A stretch of 32,526 nucleotides of DNA from Thiobacillus denitrificans (GTDB taxonomy: Bacteria; Pseudomonadota; Gammaproteobacteria; Burkholderiales; Thiobacillaceae), in NCBI GenBank assembly GCA_020725005.1, contig DYFW01000021.1:1-32526 (forward strand). The letters are read 5' to 3'. Made by a program: the position numbers and the translations under genes. Each line of letters opens with the position of its first letter. Position 1 is the first letter of the stretch. The notes below the pieces were generated by a model, which worked only from the letters and a program-made list of their open reading frames with translations, had not been told where the DNA came from and made no database searches. Positions 1 to 6,591 of the stretch are shown here, one piece after another.

Positions 1-55
1 CATCGACCTGTTTGGCGATGCTTACGAATTCCTCATCTCCAACTACGCCGCAAAT
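1..55 (+). pseudogene. hsdM: Host hsdM, 5' part, interrupted by prophage
   Basis: Frame 2 reads IDLFGDAYEFLISNYAAN, the conserved block just before the SAM-binding region of type I restriction-modification DNA methyltransferase subunits (HsdM, which forms the M2S modification complex with HsdS). The gene starts before the window. The matching continuation is found at 32472-32526, beyond the prophage. The host frame does not stop at the junction: it stays open through prophage DNA antisense to two phage genes until a TAG at 527-529. If expressed, this would give a chimeric protein with about 157 foreign residues and no SAM-binding or catalytic motifs. The modification function should be lost. 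Confidence 0.88.
50..55. repeat. Target-site duplication, left copy (GCAAAT)
   Basis: GCAAAT occurs directly at both prophage borders, and one copy belongs to the intact hsdM frame (Ala-Asn codons). Six matching bases are seen. Mu itself duplicates five, so the true duplication could be five with one chance match. Confidence 0.85.
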
Positions 56-139
56 TCATGCGGCGCGCGAAAAATCACGCGGCGAACAAAGATAACTGAC
101 TCAGTCCAAAAATTACACCAGACAAAACGAATTTGCGCC
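56..139. other. Prophage left terminus, candidate transposase-binding end
   Basis: This non-coding stretch lies between the target-site duplication and the stop of the last late gene. It starts 5'-TCATGCGGCG. Two short motifs recur in inverted orientation at the right end: AGATAACT (90-97 here, complement at 32452-32459) and AATTACA (111-117 here, complement at 32372-32378). Such subterminal repeats are what MuA-type transposases bind, so these are candidate end sites. Binding is inference. The terminal dinucleotide is TC, not the TG usual for Mu-family ends. Confidence 0.55.
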
Positions 140-400
140 TTACAAATCGACTGGGTTCGCCGGCTCAGCCGCCAGAAGACCTCTGGCCACGTCAGCCAGG
201 TCGACCTCGCCGGCCGCAATCGCTGCCACCAGGTAGTCCGGCAGCGTCTCCATCAACCGCGTCATCCGCCTCTCCAGCTCGCCCTGGGCTCTGGCCTGCC
301 AGTCGGCGTATCCGGCGACCTCGGCCAGGTTGTGGCGGTTGCTGCGGCCGTAGCCAGCCAGGTAGTCGGTCAGGTGCTGGGTGACGTTAGCGCGGTCCAT
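140..400 (-). CDS. Small hypothetical protein, last late gene
   Basis: An 86-residue soluble protein whose family I do not recognise. It starts MDRANVTQHLTDYLAGYG and is rich in Ala, Leu and Arg, with helical, charged stretches and no membrane segment or Cys motif. The ATG at 400 follows a good ribosome-binding site (AAGGAG, 7 bases upstream). It is the promoter-distal gene of the leftward late block, just after the adenine methylase gene (gap 59 bp), next to the phage end. In Mu this position holds the com/mom modification genes, but the sequence here shows no resemblance to Com or Mom that I can see. Function unknown. Confidence 0.65.
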   Translation of the reverse strand: MDRANVTQHLTDYLAGYGRSNRHNLAEVAGYADWQARAQGELERRMTRLMETLPDYLVAAIAAGEVDLADVARGLLAAEPANPVDL

Positions 401-459
401 GTTGAGCTCCTTCAGGGTTGGGTTTGCGGTCTACATGGACGCTCTGCCGCCCGCCACAG

Positions 460-1227
460 TCAACCTTTCCAGCTGAAGATCAGAAGCTCCTTCCGAGGAG
501 CCCGGTTGGCGTTTCCGCCCACAATGTAGGCGATGTCCAGGGTTCGCATCCGGTAGCCCTTGAACACCCGCCGCATTTCGGGGTGGTCGTTCACGCTGAC
601 AATGGCCTTGCCCTGCAGCTCGCTCATCAGGGTGGCCATCTTCTCGTATTGCTCCAGGCCGAATTCTACCCCGTAGCCGGCGGTGCCCCAGTAGGGCGGG
701 TCCATGTAGGTCAGGGTATGCGGCCGGTCGTATTTGGCCACACAGATCGCCCAATCCAAGTGCTCGATGGTTACCGTGGCTAGGCGCTCCCAGGCGGCTG
801 ACAGCTCGGCCCCGACGTCAGACAGGCGCAGCTTGGGCGGTGTCGTGGTCGACGTGCCAAAGGTCTGGCCATCGACCTTTCCCCCAAACGCCAGGCGCTG
901 AAGGAAAAAGAACCTGGCCGCCCGCTGGATATCGGTCAGTGTTTCCGGGTGGGTCATCTTGGCCCACTCGAACATCTGGCGGCTGACCAGGGCGAAGTTG
1001 AACTGGTGGACGAATTCCTCCAGGTGGTGCTTTACCACCCGGTAAAGGTTCACTAGGTCGCCGTTGACGTCGTTCAGTACCTCGGCCTTGGCTGGCTCCT
1101 TCTTGAAGAACAAGGCCGCCGCTCCGGCGAAGGGTTCGACGTAGCAGGTGTGTTGCGGGAACAGCGGGATGATGTCCTTGGCGAGACGGGATTTCCCTCC
1201 CATCCAGGGGATGATTGGCTTAGACAC
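460..1227 (-). CDS. dam: D12-class DNA adenine N6-methyltransferase
   Basis: A 255-residue methylase that would transfer a methyl group from S-adenosylmethionine to N6 of adenine in a short target sequence. The order of motifs is that of the Dam/D12 class: PWMGGKSRL near residues 7-15 (motif X), VEPFAGAAALFF at 30-41 (motif I, SAM binding), LNDVNGDLVNLYR at 51-63 and the catalytic DPPY at 176-179. Length fits the family (250-280). The start is GTG with GGAGA upstream. It lies at the distal end of the late operon, where Mu has mom, so its likely role is to mark phage DNA against host restriction. Target specificity cannot be read from sequence, and the Dam name is by family only. Confidence 0.9.
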   Translation of the reverse strand: MSKPIIPWMGGKSRLAKDIIPLFPQHTCYVEPFAGAAALFFKKEPAKAEVLNDVNGDLVNLYRVVKHHLEEFVHQFNFALVSRQMFEWAKMTHPETLTDIQRAARFFFLQRLAFGGKVDGQTFGTSTTTPPKLRLSDVGAELSAAWERLATVTIEHLDWAICVAKYDRPHTLTYMDPPYWGTAGYGVEFGLEQYEKMATLMSELQGKAIVSVNDHPEMRRVFKGYRMRTLDIAYIVGGNANRAPRKELLIFSWKG

Positions 1228-1265
1228 GGCTTTCTCCAGCGCAATAGCATTGCATTGTGTGATAC

Positions 1266-1353
1266 GCTTCCCGCCGCCGTGACGTCGCGGTGGGAAGCCT
1301 TGGCTAGACCACGGCCGTGTACCGTGGCTTGGCGGCCGGCACCGTGTTCCACC
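1266..1353. repeat. Cluster of inverted repeats between late genes
   Basis: The 152-bp gap between the methylase start and the lipoprotein stop has no gene. It holds three stem-loops: GCTTCCCGCCG/CGGTGGGAAGC (1266-1276 with 1288-1298, one mismatch), CCACGG/CCGTGG (1309-1314 with 1322-1327), and CCGTG/CACGG (about 1342-1357). None has a T-run, so they are not classic terminators. They could stabilise or attenuate the late mRNA ahead of the methylase gene. Confidence 0.4.
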
Positions 1354-1379
1354 ACGGCGCCGGTCGCTTCCTCTTCTTC

Positions 1380-1895
1380 CTACTCCACCAGCTCGAACTT
1401 CACCTGCACCACATCCACCACCTCGGCCGCACCTGCCCCGTACAGCGTGGCGGTCAGGGCGCGCTGGCCGGTGGGCATGTCCCCGCAGGAGCCGCCGATG
1501 GCCGTCGACCAGGTCGTGCCGGCGGCGATGGCGGGCGTGGGCTGAACGGTGACGATCTCCCAGGTCGGCGCGCCGTTGCAGCCGGCGTCGAACATCATGC
1601 CCCAGTAGCCCTGCCAGGCGCTGGCAGTGGTGTTGCTCACGGTGAGCGACGCCTCGACCATCTGCGCGCGGCTGATGACGCCGGCATCGATGATGGTCAC
1701 GGCCGCGTGCGCCGTCGGCCAGAATCCGGCGGCCACGGGCTGGGCGCAGTCGCTGGCGCTACCCGCGTTGACCAGGTCGGCGCAGGTGATACCGACCGTG
1801 CCCGGCTGCGGCGCGGGACCGGCCGAGCCGCCACCACCATCGCAGCCCACCAACACGACCACGGTCATCATCAATAGTGCAATCAAGTGTTTCAT
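1380..1895 (-). CDS. Putative phage-encoded lipoprotein
   Basis: A 171-residue protein with a lipoprotein signal: MKHLIALLMMTVVVLVGC, with the lipobox cysteine at 18, followed by a Gly/Ser-rich linker. The mature part has three further Cys residues and a Ser/Thr/Ala-rich beta-type composition, ending in VVDVVQVKFELVE. The ATG at 1895 follows AAGGAGAAAAACG, a strong ribosome-binding site. It is directly downstream of the tail fibre gene. I do not recognise the family. A surface lipoprotein beside a fibre gene could block receptors or superinfection, as in T5 Llp (known precedent), but nothing in this sequence proves it. Confidence 0.7.
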   Translation of the reverse strand: MKHLIALLMMTVVVLVGCDGGGGSAGPAPQPGTVGITCADLVNAGSASDCAQPVAAGFWPTAHAAVTIIDAGVISRAQMVEASLTVSNTTASAWQGYWGMMFDAGCNGAPTWEIVTVQPTPAIAAGTTWSTAIGGSCGDMPTGQRALTATLYGAGAAEVVDVVQVKFELVE

Positions 1896-1913
1896 CGTTT
1901 TTCTCCTTTTAGG

Positions 1914-3626
1914 TCAGGTCAACTTCCAACGGTAGGGCACCACCATCACGCCGGGCGGGCTGGCACGGTTGAGGGCGGTGTTATCGATGCGCAGGTAATC
2001 GTCGTGCAGCAGCTCGTTGGGCGAGACGCCGTTTTCGTGGTACTCGGCCAGGCGCCAGGTGGTGTCGCACACCGGGTCGAGCAGCACTACGGTTTTGCCG
2101 GTTAGATCGTTGCCCAAGAACGGGTGCGGGATCATGGCCATGTCGCGCTGCTTCATGGCCTGCGTGATCTCGATCTGCTCGCGCCCGACAACCTCGTAGG
2201 ACGGCACCAGCAAATCGCCGAATACCTGCTCGACGGCGATGCTCTGCTCGGCGCAGAGGTCCCTCCACGTCCGCACGGTGGAGAACAGCGTGCCGTTGGT
2301 GAAGGTGTCCCGCCTGCCGGTTTGCAGGAAGCGCTCCAGCGATGCCTCCTCCGGCAACACGCCACGCCAGCCGGCATAGCGCGCGGCGCTGATGTAGTCG
2401 GTTAGATCCTCGGGCGCGAACGTCGGCTCCTTTATGTCCTGCCACCGCCAGCCGCGGCGCATCGCGTCGTAGTACTCGGCGCGGATGTCGGTGGGGCCGT
2501 TGAGATGAAATGGGGCCTCCGGCCCTGCGTAGATGGCATCGATGGCGCCCGTTGCGTTGATGAGTAGGTATGTGAATAGTGGCACCTCGCCATCGCCGAG
2601 GTTGTACGGCTCGCACGCTTGGACGTAGCGCTGCCGTGCGTAGCTAGTCCCCCCCGACCTTGATAGCGCAACCGTTGCAACTGGTGACGTTGAGAACGTC
2701 TGTGCCGACCACGCTGCTTGGTTCAAATTGAAATCCCAACCGATCCGGGTGTCGTAACCAGTATTGCTGAAAATCTGTGGGAAGAATCCGTAAGCGCCGC
2801 CGGGGAGTGTCAGATTGGTCGGAGAGAGCGTACCTGTCGAAACATCACCGTATGTCGTTTTCAACTGGGATTGCCCGACCGCCGCAGCGCCAATATTTGC
2901 CTGCGCGATGCCGCCGGCCTGGATCGAGACCGAATCGATCCTCGGAACGTCCGGGACCATCACCCCATCGAAATACACCGTGCCCACAGCAGACCCCACG
3001 GCCGGCACGCCGCCCGTCAGGCGCAGTTTGGCCAGCCGCGCGGTGGCCGGCGCGGCGACGCGGCCGCGCGCCTCAGTGAACGTGGTCTCGGTTGTGCTGA
3101 TGCTGAACAGTGCACTGACGCTGATCTGCGCCTCGGCGGCGTCGTACCAGATGATCTCCGCTTGGCTGCTGATGTTGGCGATCGAGCCCGCGCGCCAGAT
3201 CTTCCACAGATAATCCTCGCCGCCGCCCACATCGATGTAATTGGCGCTTTCGTAATAGCCGCCGCCATTGGCGAGCACGGTACTGGTGATGCCGACGCAA
3301 GTTTTGCCGTGCTTCTGCGTGGCGGTGACCATCGCTGCGGAGCCGCCGGTGTAGGCGGTGAACACCCAGCCCGCCGGCACGCCACCGCCGCCGTCACGCT
3401 CGAAGCTGCCGTTCTTGACCAGGTTCGGCAGCGCCTCGATGGGGGCGGAGTTCACCCCGTCGTGATCGTGGTTCTGGACGGCGCCGGCGAGGTAGGAGCC
3501 GCCGACCCACTGGCGCAGAAAATCGAGGTTGTCCCACTCCTTGTTTTTGAGGCCCGTGGTGATCGGCTTGCCCGGATCGAGCAGCGCCGGGTCTTTATTG
3601 GTCCAGACAACGGTTATGCCGCTCAC
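1914..3626 (-). CDS. Tail fibre / receptor-binding protein
   Basis: 570 residues. The N-terminal region contains NHDHDGVNSAPI, a pattern common at the start of phage fibre shaft domains. Residues about 68-225 (NLVKNGSFERDG...GWVF... to FDGVMVPDVP) resemble a carbohydrate-binding jelly-roll module of the CBM4/9 type (NxSFE, GW and a final FDDV-like strand). The rest is Gly/Ser/Thr-rich, then a C-terminal domain of over 200 residues with Trp and charged residues that I do not recognise. It is the last structural gene of the tail module, the usual place for host-recognition proteins. The upstream gene overlaps its start by 4 bp. Receptor binding is inferred from position and the glycan-binding-like module. 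Confidence 0.75.
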   Translation of the reverse strand: MSGITVVWTNKDPALLDPGKPITTGLKNKEWDNLDFLRQWVGGSYLAGAVQNHDHDGVNSAPIEALPNLVKNGSFERDGGGGVPAGWVFTAYTGGSAAMVTATQKHGKTCVGITSTVLANGGGYYESANYIDVGGGEDYLWKIWRAGSIANISSQAEIIWYDAAEAQISVSALFSISTTETTFTEARGRVAAPATARLAKLRLTGGVPAVGSAVGTVYFDGVMVPDVPRIDSVSIQAGGIAQANIGAAAVGQSQLKTTYGDVSTGTLSPTNLTLPGGAYGFFPQIFSNTGYDTRIGWDFNLNQAAWSAQTFSTSPVATVALSRSGGTSYARQRYVQACEPYNLGDGEVPLFTYLLINATGAIDAIYAGPEAPFHLNGPTDIRAEYYDAMRRGWRWQDIKEPTFAPEDLTDYISAARYAGWRGVLPEEASLERFLQTGRRDTFTNGTLFSTVRTWRDLCAEQSIAVEQVFGDLLVPSYEVVGREQIEITQAMKQRDMAMIPHPFLGNDLTGKTVVLLDPVCDTTWRLAEYHENGVSPNELLHDDYLRIDNTALNRASPPGVMVVPYRWKLT

Positions 3627-3874
3627 AGCTTGACCTCCAGCATTTCCATACCGCGCGGGTGCGCGCAGTTGAGGCGGTAGCGCTCAACAAATTTCATCGC
3701 AGCGATCTTCTCCGCCGGCCCCACCACATCCAGGCCATACAGCCCGCAGAAATGAGGGCACCGCTCGACGCACTCGCGCATCACGCTGACGTTGTCCCAC
3801 AGCCCCTCTTTTGGGCACGGCACGAACACGTTTGCCGGGACGGTGATTTCTTCGATGGTCGTTTTATCGCTCAT
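3623..3874 (-). CDS. Small cysteine-rich protein in tail module
   Basis: 83 residues, starting MSDKTTIEEITVPANVFVPC. Five cysteines (20, 35, 39, 43, 70), with C-x3-C-x3-C in the middle (ECVERCPHFCG), suggest metal binding or disulfides. There is no signal peptide. The ATG follows GAGGA, and the stop overlaps the fibre gene start (ATGA), indicating translational coupling. Position between the hub and the fibre suggests a small tail-tip accessory or fibre-assembly factor. Family not recognised. Confidence 0.7.
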   Translation of the reverse strand: MSDKTTIEEITVPANVFVPCPKEGLWDNVSVMRECVERCPHFCGLYGLDVVGPAEKIAAMKFVERYRLNCAHPRGMEMLEVKL

Positions 3875-3882
3875 GGTTGTCC

Positions 3883-5841
3883 TCAGATGATCAGGTAACC
3901 GCTGGTGCCGTCCGGCATCAGACCGTCGTTCTGGCTGATGTGCGCATAGTCGCTGTCGGCCGGGTAATCCGGCGTGCCGTCCGGTGCAATGAATGCGTAG
4001 CGCTTGGCGAACGTCGTGGTGCGCCCCTCGATGGCGATGTCGCGGCCGCGGTCGGTCAGCTTGGTGACCAGGATGCGCACCTTTTTCGGCTGGCCGGACA
4101 CGTCAACGATGGCCGGCGTGGTGATATCCACCTGATCGCCGGCCTGGAATGTGTAGTCCTTCGGGTCAATGCGCGCCACCACCAGGGCCGGCGCGTCGCG
4201 CCGGTAATCCACTTTTCGCGACGCCAGATTGCGAGCGGCCTGCGTGTTGCCGGCGCCGAACCAGCGCGAATACACCACCTCGGTGCGCTCGCCGTCGTAT
4301 TCGTTCGGTCCCTCGGCCGCGGCGTCGATGTAGATCGCCCCGCCGATATAGTTCTTCGCCTCGTCGCGGTTGGCAGTGGCGTTGCGCAGGTTGTAATTGA
4401 CGGCCGTCGCGGTGAGGCGCAGCTCGTCCAGCGTGCGCACGTCGAGGGAGCCGTCGATGATGCTGGCCTCGGCGGTGAGGTGGGGCGGCGCGCCGGAACC
4501 CTGTGGCACGATGACGCGGAAGTGCAGCTTCTGGTGCGCGGGCGACCACCACATCGCGGCGCCGGCCTCAAGCGCCAGCTCTTTGAGGTACTTGCTCACG
4601 CTCTCCGGCGTGTGCAGCGGCACGGTGACGCGGTAATCGGCGCCGAGCCAGGTACTGTCCTGGTCGGCGAACATCACCGTGTCGATATAGCCGGAATCGA
4701 GGCCGGCCTCGTTGACCAGGTCGATGATCACGTCGGTGTACGCCTGGTCGACGTACACCTTGCACAGCTGCACCGCCTCATCAGCCTTGTGCGTCTGCAA
4801 CGGAGTGGAGAACTGCACGCGGTCGGCACTGGTGTCCCACTTCAGCGTGTCATCGTCGCGGCCGGTGATGCGCACCAGCTCCTCGCCGAGCCGCACCCAC
4901 GCCGGATAGCCATAGCGATCATACTGCGCGCCCTGGCCGACGCCCAGCGCCGCTTGCAGGTGATGCACCGAGTAGATGGTCGTTGCGTCGGGCGCAACGG
5001 AGAACGCCGGACTGACGGTCGCCGTGCGCGACGGGCCGTCGTACGCGGAGATCACTCGCTCCTGGCCGGCGCCTGCCTGATCATCCAGCCGCACCGCCAT
5101 GCCCACGTAGTAGTCGTTGACGGCCGACGCCTCCGTGCGCAGCACAATGGTGTTTCCGCTGCCGCCCTGGGCCGTACCGCGGTCGGCATAGTCTGGCAGC
5201 TCCACCGCCAGCTTGCCGTCCGTGGGGCGCGGCACCTTGACCGTGTCGGCGAGCTTGAGCGGGTCTTTGAGCACGACGGAGACCTTGCCGCCGGCATCCG
5301 GCCCGGTGATCGTGTCGATAATGTAGGTCTCGGTCTGGAACGTATCCCAGTCCCACGGCGAAACCACGTAGCCGCGCCGCACACGCGCGATGCGACCGGC
5401 GTAGTTCTTGTTGCGCGCCAGCAGGCGGCGCCAGAACGTCCCCGCCGGCGGCACCGGCCGCGTGGCCACATAAGGGTCTTGCTCGATGTCGCTGTCCGGC
5501 TCGTCGGCCAGATCCACCCTGACCCTCGCGCTGCGCGCCAGACCGCCTTCCAGGTCTATAATGGTGGGCGCCGCGTCCGCCTTGCCGATGATGTACGGCC
5601 GCAGCGCCTCGCCGGTCGGAATCGGCGCGCCGCGAGAAATGAAACCATAGGTGTGGACGCCCCTGTCGTAGGCCGCCTTGGCCTGACAGGTCTGGTAGGT
5701 GTTGCGGCACTCGGTGCCGACCGCCCCTGTCGCCGTGCAGGGCGCAACGCCGTATGTGAGCGTACAGCGATCGAGGTCCAGCTCCAGCACCTCGACATAC
5801 TGCCGGTCGTGCGCCTGGCGCGCGAGATCCCGCGCGCTCAC
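3883..5841 (-). CDS. Central tail hub / tail tip protein
   Basis: 652 residues from a GTG that overlaps the upstream stop by 4 bp. The reading frame extends further upstream, but that part is inside the previous gene. Four N-terminal cysteines (26, 35, 45, 52; RCTLTYGVAPC...ECRNTYQTC) match a signature seen in tail proteins of D3112/B3-like phages, and their x8 and x6 spacings recall the Fe-S-binding cysteines of lambda gpL. The middle and C-terminal parts are beta-rich and end in a region (QAARNLASRKVDYRRDAP...GDQVDITTP) typical of hub proteins. It would sit at the tail tip below the tape measure and connect tube to fibre. Metal content is inference. Confidence 0.78.
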   Translation of the reverse strand: MSARDLARQAHDRQYVEVLELDLDRCTLTYGVAPCTATGAVGTECRNTYQTCQAKAAYDRGVHTYGFISRGAPIPTGEALRPYIIGKADAAPTIIDLEGGLARSARVRVDLADEPDSDIEQDPYVATRPVPPAGTFWRRLLARNKNYAGRIARVRRGYVVSPWDWDTFQTETYIIDTITGPDAGGKVSVVLKDPLKLADTVKVPRPTDGKLAVELPDYADRGTAQGGSGNTIVLRTEASAVNDYYVGMAVRLDDQAGAGQERVISAYDGPSRTATVSPAFSVAPDATTIYSVHHLQAALGVGQGAQYDRYGYPAWVRLGEELVRITGRDDDTLKWDTSADRVQFSTPLQTHKADEAVQLCKVYVDQAYTDVIIDLVNEAGLDSGYIDTVMFADQDSTWLGADYRVTVPLHTPESVSKYLKELALEAGAAMWWSPAHQKLHFRVIVPQGSGAPPHLTAEASIIDGSLDVRTLDELRLTATAVNYNLRNATANRDEAKNYIGGAIYIDAAAEGPNEYDGERTEVVYSRWFGAGNTQAARNLASRKVDYRRDAPALVVARIDPKDYTFQAGDQVDITTPAIVDVSGQPKKVRILVTKLTDRGRDIAIEGRTTTFAKRYAFIAPDGTPDYPADSDYAHISQNDGLMPDGTSGYLII

Positions 5842-6590
5842 GAGTGCACCCCCGTCACCTCGAACGACAGATCGCAGAACTGGCCACCGCGGTGCGGCGC
5901 CTTGAACTCGCCGCTGCTGGAGACCAGATACAACTCGTCGGCGTGCTCGGCCGGATCCCAGGCGAACACGAACGGCGTGGAGCGCAGATGCGACAGCCAT
6001 GCCGGCAGGAACGTCTCTCGCACCCAGCTCTGTTCGACGTTTCGCTGCTGTATGGTCTCCGACCATTCCTCGAACTCGAACACACGGCCGAGCGGGTGAC
6101 CCTGCATGGATCGGTTGCTGGTGCCGTGCATCTTGCGCGCCAGCGGGTCGAATCCGGTGGGCAGGTGGCGCGGCAGTTCGAGGGCGATTCCGGCTGCAGC
6201 AATGGCCAGTGATGGCGCCGTGGCGCCCGTTATCCGCAGGCGCCTATAGCGATACAGCGAACTGGCAAACTGCATCAGGAACGGCAGATCGTCGGCAGGA
6301 CTGTTGCTGGCGATCAGGTCATCGGATGCGGCGAAATTATCGGTGGACCCGCGCAGTTCCAGGGTTGCTGCGTGAGTCCCCATGTTGTGGCCATAGACAA
6401 CCAGATAATCGGCCGCTGCCGGCGCACCGCTGTCCACAGTAACCGTCGCCGGCAGCGCCTCGGGTTGCCACCAGGTGTAGGGCCGCCAATCAGCCAGATT
6501 AGCCACGCTATAGCCAACTGCAGTCGAGCTGGCCACAGGCAGGGCATCGGCGAATCGGTTGTCAAAAAGCAACTTAGGGCGACCAAACAT
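5838..6590 (-). CDS. Tail protein with discoidin-like domain
   Basis: 250 residues in two apparent parts. Residues about 15-140 (SVANLADWRPYTWWQPEALPATVTVDSG...ADYLVVYGHNMGTHAATLELRGS...YRYRRLRITG) have the layout of an F5/8 type C (discoidin/galactose-binding-like) fold. The C-terminal part (GRVFEFEEWSETIQQRNVEQSWVRETFLPAWLSHL...FCDLSFEVTGVHS) is typical of a distal-tail structural protein in D3112-like phages. It lies between the tape measure and the hub, the place of the distal tail (Dit-like) protein. A Dit-like role with a glycan-binding insertion is inference. Confidence 0.7.
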   Translation of the reverse strand: MFGRPKLLFDNRFADALPVASSTAVGYSVANLADWRPYTWWQPEALPATVTVDSGAPAAADYLVVYGHNMGTHAATLELRGSTDNFAASDDLIASNSPADDLPFLMQFASSLYRYRRLRITGATAPSLAIAAAGIALELPRHLPTGFDPLARKMHGTSNRSMQGHPLGRVFEFEEWSETIQQRNVEQSWVRETFLPAWLSHLRSTPFVFAWDPAEHADELYLVSSSGEFKAPHRGGQFCDLSFEVTGVHS

Positions 6591-6591
6591 A

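Noticed and set aside
47-64. Inverted repeat GCCGCA-N6-TGCGGC across the left host-phage junction
   Set aside because: Half is host and half phage sequence, so it probably arose by chance on insertion and is unlikely to have a function.
3877-6099. 740-codon open frame on the + strand
   Set aside because: Antisense shadow of the tail hub gene, low-complexity composition, no ribosome-binding site or family feature.
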